Source of the DNA: Eretmocerus hayati
Lineage: Eukaryota > Arthropoda > Insecta > Hymenoptera > Aphelinidae
NCBI GenBank assembly: GCA_029851415.1
Contig: CM056743.1
Location: forward strand, 77,146,186-77,210,185
DNA: 64,000 bases
Reading direction: 5' to 3'
Position numbers and translations under genes: made by a program
Shown: positions 29,055 to 41,085 of the stretch, piece after piece
How the letters are laid out: each line of letters opens with the position of its first letter
Numbering within the stretch: the stretch's first letter is position 1
The notes under the pieces: model-generated
The model's database searches: none
What the model was told of the DNA's origin: nothing
The model's input: the letters and a program-made list of their open reading frames with translations, nothing else

Positions 29055-29335
29055 CTAACCGCCATTGGGCCCCTTTTCCACGCGGCCGCTCAACTGTTTG
29101 TATATGATACATTCAAGGAGTTTCGGAATCCCAGATAACAGTGCAATAGAGCGGGTGTCTGATGGCGAGAAGGGAGGATGACATTTCGCGAGAGGAATCA
29201 CTGTCGCCATTGTCCAGCAGTCAGGAAATTCCCCAGTTTCTACTGAAGCGTTGAATAGGTCGATCGAATGCGGCCGAAGAGTTGGGTGAACTGCTTTGAG
29301 CATAGTAGTGCTAATCGAGTCAGATCCAGAGAGGA
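29055..29335 (-). pseudogene. Non-LTR reverse transcriptase fragment
   Basis: The frame contains SGSDSISTTMLK, FPDCWTMATVIPLAK and a degenerate RSIALLSGIPKLLE, matching RT fingers (the GPDGI-like, W-hydrophobic-P and RPI-L-S motifs). It is 5'-truncated where copy A inserted and shows no intact catalytic motif. Its family differs from copies A-D. Confidence 0.7.
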
Positions 29336-29775
29336 AGAGAGAGAATGAATGAATGATAACCTTTATTCGCCCAAGGGCGAAAATACAAAAATATAGTAGC
29401 ATATGAAACATATATCACTAATACATAATAAATACATTAAATTTGTAAAAATTTGTCGTTTTGGTTAAGGCTATTCGAATTATCACAGAAAATGACTAGT
29501 CATCTCGAGGCATCGTAAGATGCTAAGAGTCATGAAAAGAAAAAGAAGAAAAAGTCACGTTTATATATATATATATATATAATATATATATACATATATC
29601 AGTCTTGACAAAAAAAGGTTGAGGAAAGGAAAACATTTTCCCGTTTGGGAAGACATATAAAGAAGACATGGGCCCACAGTCATATCACAGGAATATCAGT
29701 TCGGAAGCGAAAAGCCACGCATCACTCAGCTGAAGTAGAAGACATCAATTGGAACGGGCTCATGCCTATCACAGT

Positions 29776-32696
29776 TTACAAATTGAAATAGTGTTTTTTC
29801 TCCACATCAATCCTCTGGGAGGATAGTGTTAACAGGAAGTCTTTTAAGGACTCTTTAAATAATGATATCTCCCCAAGCTGCCGAAAGCCCGGAGGGAGAA
29901 AGTTCCACAAATGAGCGCATTGGACCTGGAAAGATCTTCTTCCATATTCAAGTCTCATGTTGGGAACTTTGAGTACCCGCTCTTCTAAATCACCCCGTGC
30001 GGGGCGTTCGGATTGGTATCTGGTGAACATCGCAGCTAGGTAGCCAGGTTCTCCTAAGTGCATGATCTTATGCATCAAGAGAGCTGCGAAGTACATTCTC
30101 CGCGAATCAGTACGTAACCATTAACCCAAGCGCTCCCGAAACGGGACGATGTGCTCGTCTCTCCTAAGATCAAAAATATATCTCACACATGAATTGCTTA
30201 GTCTCTGTACCCGTTGCCGCTGTTCGTCTGTGGCGTCGAGGTACACGACCGCGCAATAATCTAGGTGCGGTTGAACCAATGACTCGACTAGGCGAATTCG
30301 GAGAGGTCTGGTGATACATGCCCTGAAAAACCGCAGACGGTATAGGGCTCTGTTGACTTTCTTAGTTACTTGGTCGATGTGCGGTTTCCATGTCAATTCA
30401 CTGTCAAGTGTAACACCGAGACTCACGACCGTATCACTGAACGGGATGAATCTTTCCTTCCTGTATCTCAACCCCTGGCAAGTCCATTCTCTTCAGATCT
30501 TTGATATTTCTCTCCGAGCTGAAGTAGATTGCCTTGGTCTTGCCAGCGTTGAGACACAGGCCGGAACTTCTGGCCCACTCGGCGACTAGTCGCCCTATTT
30601 CGCCCAGCCGAGCAATACCTTCCCTGATCTTATTTTTCTCGATTTGGAGATAAATTTGGAGATCATCCGCATAAAATAGATGATGTACCGACTTTCCGTC
30701 TAGCAAGCCAGCCAGGTCATTCACATACAAGCTGAAGAGGAGAGGCCCAAGGACGGACCCCTGTAGGAACACCCAGGTTGGTTTCGAGCCAATCAGATTT
30801 GCCTACTTTAGAAGTGATTTATTGGGTGCGACCCTGTGAATATGATTTTATCCACAGGAGCGCCGATCTTGAGAAGCCAAGATGTCGTAGCTTCCTCAAA
30901 AGCTTGGATGGTGAGATGGTGTCAAAAGCTTTGCTAAAATCGAATAGTAGGAGCAGAGTGATCTTCTCCCTGTCTATACCTACTCTGATGTCATCAGTCA
31001 ATTTCAACAAAGCTGTCTGGGTGCTATGGTGTTGTCTAAAACCAGTCTGGAAGCGATCAAGTATCTTCTCGATTTTCAAATACTCCGTGATTTGGTCATG
31101 TGCGATTTTTTCCAGAACCTTGGAGAGAAAGCACAGCAGTGCTATAGGACGGAAGTCCGAGACCGTTGATGGAGCAGCAGTCTTCCTTAATGCAATCAGC
31201 TGCGCTTGCTTCCAAGCCTCAGGAAAAATGCCATGAGCGAAAGAGGAGTTGAAAATATGTACAATAAGATCACCAATGGCCGGAAGAGCTTTTGCGATCA
31301 CGCTTTGGGGTATTCCATCCACTCCACGGGCCTGTGAGGAGAAATGTTTGATAGCAAGGACTACATCACTAAAATTTGTGGGCTGAAATTTAAACCCGTC
31401 CTCCGGTGCCGAGTCAATATCGTCCATTGCTTCATTAATATTTTCGTGGGGCGAAACGGAAACTCCCGCAAAGTGTGCGTTCAACTCATCCGGTGTGAAG
31501 CCATGAAGTTCCTCCTCTTTGCTCTTAGGCAAGAGGCCGAGATTGCGCATCTCCTTCCAAATGTTCTTCTTCTGATCAAGAGTATCTGACAAATGGGTTT
31601 GAATGAAGGAGTTATGCTCTTGTTCAATGCGCAAGTCGACCTCTTCGCTAAGCCGAAAGTATTCATTTTGAAGCTCGGGACACTTGCGCTGGTTACGTTG
31701 AATCCGTTCCCAGCGCCTGCGCGTCGCGTCTCGCTTATTCATGAGTACCCTCAGCTCAGGACCAATCCAAGGAGCGTCATTTTTCTTCGGATTTATAGTT
31801 TTCTCCGGTGCTAATTCGTCCAAAACGGTCTTTAAGTTTTCATTCAAGCAGTTAATTGCATCTCCCAAACTGGTTCCAGCATTTTCAAGAGCTGTCCAGT
31901 TGCAGCGAAGCAAGCGGTCATTCAATATCTCCGGAGTGATCTCACGAAAATCCCTAAAGGTGAAGGAATTTCTCGGCGGAGTGGGAGTGAAGACGCTGAT
32001 GGTGACGTCAATGACCGAGTGCCTGCCGAAACTGGGCAGGAGTCTGTTTTGATGTCATTGTCATCTACATAAATGTGATCAATCCATGTATGAGATGTAT
32101 TGGGGGTGTGTTGGTGAGTCGGGCCATGCTGCACTATCTGCAAGGCAAGTTCTTCTGTCAGTGCAGTCAGTGTCTTGGTGTCGGGATGAGCAGTGTCTAA
32201 CAAATCCGCGTTCAGATCATTCATTATAATTTTATGACTGTAGTCGCCCCACAGCCGGCGCAACGAGCCAAACAGCCCGTCATCCTTCTGCATGGCGATT
32301 TTAGGGGGTCTGTAGATTACTACGACTAATATTGGCGGGGAGTTACCCTGCTGTATGCTACAAAAGAGAAATTCAGGCACGCCAGGTTTCCCTGGCCCAG
32401 AAGTATTTGACGAAATCAACTTCTTAACTTTGAGGTCATTGCGCACATACAAGGCAGCCCCACCACCCTCTCTGTTGGGATCCTGCCGCAACAATGAAAA
32501 ACCTGGAATCTGAACGAGATTGTCATCCACAAACTCATCCTAGCTTCGACTCAGCCACCCCAAATAGATGGTAGGAGGGATCGTTAGCAACGAGCAAACG
32601 TAGATGCTCAATCTTATCTGTCAGAGAGTTAAGGTGGATAAATCCCGCTCTCAAGGAACTGCCCATCCCCCGTCGCTCTTCAGCAGCCGTATCTAG
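29776..32696 (-). pseudogene. ORF2 of copy A: endonuclease-RT, frameshifted
   Basis: Homologous along its length to the intact ORF2 of copy C. An inserted base near 32540 (CTAGGATGAG where C has CTAGATGAG) breaks the endonuclease, and others near 31922, 30800 and 30120 break RT. The YADD motif is retained at ~30680. Upstream of the first frameshift it is in frame with ORF1 across TGA-CTA-G. Confidence 0.85.
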
Positions 32697-34560
32697 TCAA
32701 GGAGTCTTTGCTGATTCTGCTGCCGAAACTCCACTCTGCTCCGGAACGGTAGTGCAGCTCTGGGTGTTATTAGAGGACGCACAAGTACGTTCTGGAGCAC
32801 TTCGAAAGGCCGTTTGAATGACCTGCAGATCAGCGAGAGATTCGAACGTATGCGCTCGCTCACCATTTTTCCGTCTAACCCAGAAACGTCTGCCACTGTG
32901 CCAGACGTGTTTTGAATCCAAACCGCGTGCAATCGACCTCAAGCGTATGTATTCTTTGTATTTCTCACGGGGGAGCATCTCATTTATAAAGATTTTACGG
33001 TCCGGCACATGAGCTTTCGTATCTGGGTTGAGTAAGTCAGGCTGGATATTGTTAGCCGTGAAATAATTATTGGTGATTGAACGTTTAGCCCGAATCACTT
33101 TCCCGACTAGTCGACTACTGGAGAGTTGGACTATGCACGATGGTAGAGTGCGCGGGATGGCAGCTGGGGCTCGGGGAGATGGGACCGAGTCGCAAATACC
33201 TGTTGGAGGCTTCTCCCCAGACGCATGCCCAGTTTGCAGGACTTGGACATCAGCAATGTCTGCCCTCTCCAGTGAGGGGAGTACGGACTTGAGCACTGCG
33301 TAGGCAATATCAGATAGCTGTACCGGCGAGGCCTTAGAATTTTCTTTTGAAATACCATTAATAATTAATTTACAGCGCTCAAGACCATCACTGCCGTGTC
33401 CCCGTCCTCGCTCCCCAGCGTGTGAATGAGGGAACTTGTCCATCCTAGGTGAAATAATAGGAATCGAAGATTGATGTGTCGATTCAACATTACTATTCTC
33501 GATTCTTCTACATTCGCTATCTCGCTGACTACTCTCACGACCTGCTCATAGCTCAGTCAGACTGGAAAACTGGCTTTTCATGGTAGAATTCTGCTCCAGA
33601 GAAAGCTGGCGATCCAAGCGGAGCTCCTCCAGCTGAGAGCTCTGCTTCTCTATGAATCTCTCGAGAGAGGATACACAAGCCAATAGGTGATCATCCACCT
33701 CGTTCTCTGCTGGCATGAGAAGTGGAAAGGGAACGGCAACGTTTTGTCGCCTCATGAGAGATTTTATTTCGTCAAGCTCGTTCTGGAGTAGCGCATATTG
33801 ATCATAAAAGAGGTCAAGAGTAGTATGCGCTATGAGTACCCATTTGGTGTCAGGAGAATCCGTCGCCGTCGGAGTTGGTGATGTGGCAGGTCGTTCCGAG
33901 ACGTTGAGGCTGTTGCTCTCCGTCGACCCTACAACGTGGCCAAGAGGTGGTGTAGTTTTCGAGATGGGGCTGTTGCTCTCCATCGGCCCGACAGCGTGGC
34001 CAAGATGACGTGTAGTGAGCAGCGACTGGGTGGTAGTAGTGGGCCGCGCATCTGTTTGCTGCTTTTGAATATTCGCGGGCTCTATACCGGTGGACTGGCG
34101 GGAGGTGGCACCACATGACGGAGACGAAGCAGCAGGCGATAGAGTACCCCCCGCTTGCGCAAGCTGTAGACTCCCGGAGTTGAATAGAGAGGCATTGGTG
34201 GTAGGGGGCTTTGCGCTGCGGCCCGCGGCGGTGGTATGCGGAGCGGGGGAAGATAGTGCTGATGCTAGCTGAGCCGTGTGTGTGAGATGGGCTGATTACT
34301 CACACGTCTATGCGAGGTAGTATTCTCCTTCTTTCTCTCTCTGTTTGCGTGCTGAGGCGAGAAGTCGAAGTCGTCTGCTTCGATGCACTTGATGATAATT
34401 GCGCGGCTGGAATTTTGCTCACCTGCAGACATTTCTCGCATGTCACTGCTCCTTGAGATGATTTCGAGCACTTGACATGTGCTGATCTTTTGCAAATGCC
34501 GCATTCTGTGCTGCCCGCGCGTAAGGTGTTGTTGTAGACGCAGCAGGTGTTGTCGCTCAT
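32697..34560 (-). pseudogene. ORF1 of copy A: PHD-like zinc finger protein, frameshifted
   Basis: It starts MSDNTCC at 34560 with a Cys-rich PHD-like finger (CGICKRSAHVKC...CEKC). It then continues through Ser/Pro-rich linker, coiled coil and the conserved C-terminal domain (NEMLPREKYKEYIRLRS), in several frames. It ends at TGA (32697-32699) followed by CTAG. Confidence 0.82.
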
Positions 34561-34845
34561 CGTGCAGGCAGCTGAGCAGGCCAGCGTAGCAGACGACCTC
34601 CGAGCATGCGCACAAAGCTGACTTTCGGCGCCAGGCACTGCCAACTCGATGTTGTTGTTGGAGTTGCAGAATTGGAATTATCCCTCCCAGGCTCGAGCAG
34701 GAGCCATGCAGTGATGCTCCCGTGGTATGAGCCTGCAGGAGGAAGTCCAATCTGCAAGAAAGTGCCACTCGGGACAACGTTTTGATGGTTAAAGAGTTGT
34801 TCAAGCACGGAGCGATGTTAGATGCGTGTGGAAACACTTACCGCC

Positions 34846-34852
34846 AGAGAGA

Positions 34853-34907
<55 letters not shown>
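34846..34907. repeat. (GA)n microsatellite at 5' end of copy A
   Basis: An almost pure GA dinucleotide tract directly abuts the element's 5' terminus. Confidence 0.95.
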
Positions 34908-34909
<2 letters not shown>

Positions 34910-36845
34910 CTAGCGAGGCGCGAAGGAAGAGGAGAAACCATGAAATCGGAATCACCTTGATATACGCAAGGAGAGATGATCTCGTGTCGATCGTTATCGT
35001 GCGTCATGTACAATACCGAGTGCACTGCTACTTTTATAATATACTTCCTGCTGAGAATGCGCTTCTTCGAATTTACGATGGTTCAATAGAGGGAGCCTAG
35101 AGAGAGAGGGGAAAAAACGGCAATCAACGAAAATTCCACATTAACGTCTGATTCTATCCCCACGTACAAGTGCTGAATCATATCCCGAGTAGCGAACATG
35201 CACGTGGACAGGAGAGATCGAATATTATCAACTCTGTGGTACATGAATTCATGCTGAAAATACACTTACCCCTCAAAAATTGGAGGGAAGGTGGTATCAG
35301 GTGAATATATATATATATATATACCATCGAGACTCAGCGCCCTGACTGCGGTGCGCGTGCGGAATAAATTGGCTGAAATCAGGTTCCCAGACACATCGTC
35401 ATCGAAAAGAGTGAACGCGCATTTCCGATTCACATAATCAGCGTCTACATAGGAGCTTCCTAAGATAAGGAAGTCATCGACCACGGCAAGTATATTCTCC
35501 GAGCATGCGAGGAGTCGAACAGTTCCGACTATAAATTCTTACAATTCTCTCTGTAAAAAGTGCTGAACCAAACATATCGGGTGTACCGTGGCAACGGATG
35601 TAACTGAATTCTTTTTTCAGCATCAGCAGTTTGATTGTGAGAGCTACTTTTGAATTTTTCTTGGAATAATACATATGGTGGTCGTGGGCTGACCATTCTC
35701 ACTATGGGCACGAGGCTCAAGTGCTAATCCGCTCTCTTAGTACTATTTTTCGCGACACCGAAATGAGTTCGTTTGAATTTGTGAAGGTTGAGCCAAATTC
35801 CGTGTTGCCGACGCTTGTACCGGGCAAAAAATATCAATATTCCCATATGCACGGTTGAGTAAGGTCCCTGCAACCGCCCCCGCCGTCAAGAGGAGGAAGG
35901 GCGGACCTCCAAAAAAGCAGAGGAAGAAGGAAACACCTGCAAAAATATCCACAAGAAATACTACCTCCACGACGGTCGAAAAGACATATGGTCGAAATCA
36001 GGACAACGAGGCGGGCTCGAATGACAAAGTAATAACAAATATTGGAGCTTTCCGACTGGTTGAACGAGTGGTCATATGCTATAGAAAGTCAGGGTGACCG
36101 TGTGACTTATCAGTTAAAACAAGATTTGGGGACTCTAGGTGATATAGAATCAAAGCGTTCAATGACATTGAAAAAATATCATTCGAGGCAATGAAACGCT
36201 TTCGAAGCCGGATGAGCGCTCAGAAAAGGATTCCGAGTAAGAAAGAATTGGCAGATGGCAACACTATACCTATTCTGGCGAATCCTTGACGGCTATGACC
36301 CACAATTGTGATGCCGAATTCACTTGTAGGTACTCTCTATTGTACATTATGATGTATCCGCGGATCCATCCAGTAAAACATTCGCATTCTAGACCTGATC
36401 AGGGAGAATGTCAAAAGCCTCACTGGATTGCCGCAGGGACAGTAATCACGCCTGAATCGTACTGTTTCGAAACTGATGAATAAGTTCTCTGTATTCCAGG
36501 AAAAATGCACGCTGCAAAGTACATGCACGCAGAAATTTTCTCCGTCTATTCACTTGCACGGTCCGTATAAACACGGTAGAAGCATAAGGATATATGTATT
36601 AGGTATATGTGTGCGTGTGTAGAAGCGCGCAATATAGTCCACGCATACATAAAATTGAACGATAGTCATAATAATCAGCTGGACTTTTCGTGGAATTTGA
36701 AGAAATGCGCGAAGGCACGCCAAAGATGAATCAGACTAGATGCCATATAAGCGCTATCTTTCCCACCACTCCCACACGCAATCAAGATCTCGCAGTAGTA
36801 GGAGAGAATGAGAGAAACTTGAATACTAAAAAACGCTGAGTGGCT
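34908..36845. other. Unassigned DNA between non-LTR elements
   Basis: About 1.9 kb with no domain I recognise. One plus-strand ORF (35855-36097, 80 aa) is strongly basic (VKRRKGGPPKKQRKK) like a nuclear localisation signal, but short and without homologue in memory. Minus-strand ORFs at 35266-35484 and 35529-35720 are also unrecognised. Confidence 0.4.
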
Positions 36846-36855
36846 AGACATATCC

Positions 36856-36904
<49 letters not shown>
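36846..36904. repeat. (GA)n microsatellite at 5' end of R1-type element
   Basis: A GA tract immediately before the putative 5' UTR of the R1-type element. The flank AAACGCTGAGTGGCTAGA before it (36828-36850) recurs after the element's 3' end at 45503-45530. Confidence 0.9.
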
Positions 36905-36908
<4 letters not shown>

Positions 36909-37512
36909 GGCTCTGAGTGTGATTCTCGGGTTGCACTTGGAGCTTGAAGGAGCGACGCCCCCCCCCCCCGGACCCGAGTCTTACACTCACACTTACACAC
37001 ACTACACCCTACATGCACCATACTCAAGCCTGCTCAAGCATTACACAAGCATACCAACATGATACAGAACATGCATGACACAAAATACCACACCCGTGCT
37101 GGTCTGGTCCGGGGTCGGGCAGCACTAGATTCCCTGGAAAGAGAAGGAAAAAGATGATGTCCAGCATTGACGGCTAGATTTCCCCAAGTAAAGCGGGGCC
37201 TCATTCGGATCTTGAGGGGGGGGGGGGGCAACGATGCAAAGCGCGCCACCAGTGGCACCCTCTGCTGGTGGAGCTATGCGTACAGCCACAAACGATGAGA
37301 ATACGCCACAGGCGGGAAAAGTGGGAGGGAAGAACCTACACCAGGGAGAAGTTGAGCTCACCCCTACCAAGGAGAGAGAGGGCCTGAGTGACGGAGCAGA
37401 GGAGGGAGTGCTCAAACAATCAAAGCTCACATTTTCGAGCCAACGAAAGATGAACGCGATGGTTGCAGCAGAAGCACGAGAGGCGGCAGAGAAGCTGCTG
37501 AAGATCAACCCC

Positions 37513-37848
37513 TGTGAGTGCCATAAGCCCAAAATTTCGTTTTCATTTTCAATATCTGAAAATAACCCATACATTATCCCGATAAAAAAAATATTCGCAA
37601 TCAATTCATCTCATTATCGTCTCCCATTGTCAACGCCCTAATCCGTTGGTATGGTTCACGAGACGATAAGAGATGAATAAAACTTTAATAGAACATCCTA
37701 CTTTTGGTCCATTCATCACCCCCCTTATGCAATTTCATGATTTCGATCGAGTCATGAATCCTAAAACATAGGCTCCCTCCCGAGATCCAGAGCCTATGGA
37801 CTACGCAATATCTCCGTCCTAATCATCCGAGGCATTGCGTCAGTCACA
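37513..37848 (+). repeat. 5' LTR of gag-only element
   Basis: Pairs with 40751-41085 along its length with scattered substitutions. It contains AATAAAAC near 37676-37684, possibly a polyadenylation signal. Confidence 0.92.
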
Positions 37849-37852
37849 TCTT

Positions 37853-37870
37853 TGGCACCCAGAAAGGGAC
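37853..37870 (+). other. Putative primer binding site of gag-only element
   Basis: TGGCACCCAGAAAGGGAC lies four bases after the 5' LTR, the expected PBS position. I cannot name the tRNA. Confidence 0.55.
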
Positions 37871-37949
37871 TTGACGAGTATGCAGGTGCATACAGAGATA
37901 GGACATATTCTTTTTCCACGTTTTCCACAATAGCGCGTTTTGATACGCT

Positions 37950-38282
37950 GTGGTCATGATACCCGAATATCAAGGAGTATTCTTCGGAGGCAACATATCC
38001 TCGCCAGTTCAACAATTACGAGACGAAGTTGAGAGTATCGGTGAAGCTCAAGATAAGCAGTGGAATGCTATCGAAAACCTCAACTCTTCTGTAGAAGCCA
38101 TTGAAGGTCAATTCATTGTTAAAGACCGTCACATAAAAATTTCACAAATCGAGCTCCGGGCTCTGTTGGATCGTATGCATGACCTCGAACTGAGATGCAG
38201 CGATTTAGAATATGAGCTCAAGTGTGTACGTGAGCAGCAACATATTGATCGACAGAGGTTGTCAGCCGAAACTCAATCATGA
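37950..38282 (+). pseudogene. N-terminal coiled-coil piece of gag-only element
   Basis: A 110-aa frame rich in Glu, Gln and Leu, predicted coiled coil, with no motif. It is probably part of the Gag precursor or an accessory ORF. Confidence 0.45.
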
Positions 38283-38884
38283 GATAAATTCAATCATCGA
38301 ACAGATTCTCGTTTACAATATATGGAAGAGGATAATTATTGCTCAAAGATAAAGTCTTTTTTTTGTCACATCAAAAGCCCGTTTGATTGGCTTAGTGGCA
38401 TGCCGATGTACATTGCTCAGATACTGCGGGCCTCCCTCCCCATCATTCCGCTTCGTGAGCGCGTTTAGATCGCTCTGCGGCAATTAACTCGTTGGTCTAG
38501 GTGATAGTCTACTCGAATCCCACGCAAGAGCATGGGGTTCGAATCCCCGTCACTCCAAATTTTCAATTGCTCAATATCATTTTTTCGGGCTTGTCATCTC
38601 AAAGTAATGCAAGATCATTCCATTGCAACTGATAAAAACGAGTATGCAATAAATTAATTACGGAAATAAAAACGGTATGTCATACGATGAATCTCATCCT
38701 CAAAAACCCCTTCTGGACGGCAACCACTTCTGCGCAGTTGTAGTTCGAGGCTAGTTTCAATAATGTCATTGAGTCGTAATCGATTGCTAGTGAGGACCGA
38801 GCCTATATATCGGCTGGTGCCACTCTAACTTGCATCGAAAAGGACGACGTTAATCTTGAAACGCTAACCCCACGTGAACAAAAC
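38283..38884 (+). other. Non-coding gap in gag-only element with a tRNA-like sequence
   Basis: About 600 bp without a credible ORF. It contains the tRNA-like segment at 38486-38556. Confidence 0.5.
38486..38556 (+). ncRNA. tRNA-like sequence with A and B boxes (pseudo-tRNA or SINE head)
   Basis: TTGGTCTAGGTGATAGT matches a Pol III A box and the start resembles tRNA-Pro. GGGGTTCGAATCCCC is a perfect T arm containing the B box, and TTTT follows at 38559. The acceptor strands do not pair and the anticodon arm is degenerate, so it is not a functional tRNA as read. Confidence 0.35.
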
Positions 38885-39885
38885 ATGCGTATTTGGAGCA
38901 CAGCCGGCACAGAAGAGCTCAAAATTCTGGATGATGACCAATCCCTTTTGGATCGAAGGATCCAGGCATTAAAACAGAAGAACGAGGCCCTCTCCTCGAG
39001 ATTAAAGTTGGCTCTCGAACAATTAACCCGAGTACAAAAGGAAAATGAAGCCCTCCGTACTCAAAACAAATCATTTCAGAATGAAATCAACAAACTTTCG
39101 GACAAAATTAACCTCATCGATGAGAATCAAGATACCTTTCTAAATCCCCTTACGCACTTGCAAAATGAACGCTGCGAAGAGATTGGAAAGGATATAGATC
39201 AATGTAAAAATTCCATCGAAAGGATCAAAATCACTCAAACATCAATTCAAAAATAATTCAATAATCTCGCTCGCACTCCGTTTGGGTCATCTGAACCCAT
39301 TGCGAGGAGATGAAATATCAAACCACCTGTCTTCAAAGGAGAAGCCACAGAGCGTCCCGTGAGATTTGTGAAGGAACTCCAGCGGTACATTGAGACCATG
39401 GAGTTGGATGACCAAGAACTCCATCTCGTGTTGTCAATATCCTTAAAGGGAACAGCTTCCAACTGATATAATCTTCATGAAAATGAGATTGAGTTCTTAT
39501 GGACTTTGAATGTCTCTTCCGAGAACATTCTTGGAATGAGAGTGTTCGAAGAAAATTCAAAATGAAATTAGAATTTGGAAAATTTAAATCCGATGGCAAG
39601 CTGGCAAGAGTTCAGTACGCCATGGAACTATATAATATCGCTCTCGAGGTGGACGGGGGGCAGACTGACGCTGAAATAATCAATCAACTCAGTTTTCATT
39701 TTGATCGGGATCTGAGAGCTGCCTTCCGATGTCAACCCGAAAAAACCAAATGTTCATTCTTCAATATTTTGGCTGATTCTAATTGCGGTGACGCGTCACA
39801 CAAGAATCGCCATAAAGACTTGATTCCTCCTGGTCTTCAAACAAAATGGATGTTGAATCCAGGGCATCTACGAAAACGGGCGTAG
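38885..39885 (+). pseudogene. Gag of gag-only LTR element, interrupted
   Basis: The N-terminal frame (38885-39256) is a Leu/Gln/Glu/Lys coiled coil. From ~39315 another frame reads PVFKGEATERPVRFVKELQR, the start of a retrotransposon Gag capsid domain. It is broken by a stop near 39465 and resumes in 39499-39885 (WNESVRRKFKMKLEFGKF, then RVQYAMELYNIA). No zinc knuckle is seen. Confidence 0.65.
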
Positions 39886-40203
39886 TCCCTCAGTATAAAT
39901 CTTCGGATCTGGGAAACGCAATATAGTTGCATCTTGTTTCTCGGAACCAAAAAATGATTGTCACATTGACATAAGGCAAGGTGCAACTGACATGAAAATT
40001 ACAAAACAAATACCTGTCCTCCAGTAAAATCAAATGTCGGCAGATACACTACCAGGTCTCCGACTCAACTCCAATCTGACGAAACCAAGGACCCCAATCA
40101 AATAAATTGTACGTAACAAACTCATGAGAAGAGTGATACAAGAAGCACAAAAAGCGCATCCGAGGAGAAGCTGAACGCTTAGAAAGAGTCAGACCTTTCT
40201 CAT

Positions 40204-40584
40204 TTGAGCACCCTCCAAAACAAAGGCTCTGCTCACGTCATAGAAACCTCAGATGACCAAAACGATCAGAAGGTCATGACAGAAAATGAATACCGTGAGA
40301 TCATAACAGACTCACAAACAACGAATAATTTTGGAAATCCTGGTGGCAAGTCAGTCCCTGGACAACCAATAAGTCACAATGATACTCGGGAGACAGGCCA
40401 AAACAAACTACCTTCGGTTGAAGACATCCAAATCCCATTTGCACCACCCATTGAAGTTTTCGAGCAGCGAGAGGATGACCGGAGCTACGTTCTCGAAGAG
40501 ACGACGATCAAACATATCCGCAAGCACAGCCGATTTAAAAGGGCAGTGGGGGGGCACGAATGTTGGATGGGACTCTGCATCTAA
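40204..40584 (+). CDS. Hypothetical ORF at 3' side of gag-only element
   Basis: A 126-aa open frame, hydrophilic, rich in Asn, Gln, Glu and Asp, with no domain. It may be a remnant of the Gag C-terminus or of a deleted pol. Confidence 0.3.
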   Translation: MSTLQNKGSAHVIETSDDQNDQKVMTENEYREIITDSQTTNNFGNPGGKSVPGQPISHNDTRETGQNKLPSVEDIQIPFAPPIEVFEQREDDRSYVLEETTIKHIRKHSRFKRAVGGHECWMGLCI

Positions 40585-40750
40585 TCTATCTGATCCTACC
40601 TAATACTTCAGAGGGATCAGCGCGATTTTTCCGATATTTGAATAAGAATTACATCCATCAACAGTGACAGAATTTTGAGTCTCTAAAATGTCACGTTTTT
40701 ATTAAAATTTTCATTTTTCATATCAAAAATTCAAATCGTAATGGGGGGCA

Positions 40751-41085
40751 TGTGAGTGCCATAAGACCAAAATTTTGTTTTCATTTTCAATATCTGAAAA
40801 TAATCCATACATTATCCCGGTAAAGAACTATTCGCAATCAATCCATCTAATTATCGTCTCCCATTGTCAACGCCCTAATCCGTTGATATGGATCACGAGA
40901 CGATGAGAGATGAATAAAACTTCACTAGAATATCCTACTTTTGGTCCATTCATCACCCCCTATATGCATTTTCATAATTCCGATCAAGTCATGAATCCTA
41001 AAACATAGGTTCTCTCCCGAGATCTAGAGCCTATGGACTACGCAATACCTCCATCCTAATCATCCGAGGCATTGCGTCAGTCACA
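40751..41085 (+). repeat. 3' LTR of gag-only element
   Basis: Partner of 37513-37848. It is preceded by ATGGGGGGCA at 40741-40750, which contains the probable polypurine tract. Confidence 0.92.

Larger units (their letters stand above)
29344..34845 (-). mobile_element. CR1/L2-like non-LTR element, copy A, full length but broken
   Basis: The 5' end (sense GGCGGTAAG) sits against a GA-rich tract at 34846. The 3' end is a hairpin (TTCGCCC/GGGCGAA), AATAAAGG and an (ATTC)n tail at 29344-29356. It is the same length class as copy C. Its ORFs carry frameshifts. Confidence 0.88.
37513..41085 (+). mobile_element. Gag-only LTR retrotransposon inserted in R1 ORF1, CCCC target duplication
   Basis: LTRs of 336 bp (37513-37848) and 335 bp (40751-41085) start TGTGAGTGCC and end CAGTCACA. 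CCCC flanks both sides (37509-37512, 41086-41089). The interior has Gag-like frames but no RT, RNase H or integrase, so it must depend on another element. The LTRs differ at many sites, so it is not recent. Confidence 0.9.

Noticed and set aside
38486..38556. A functional tRNA gene
   Set aside because: The T arm is perfect but acceptor strands do not pair and the anticodon arm is degenerate. Kept only as tRNA-like.
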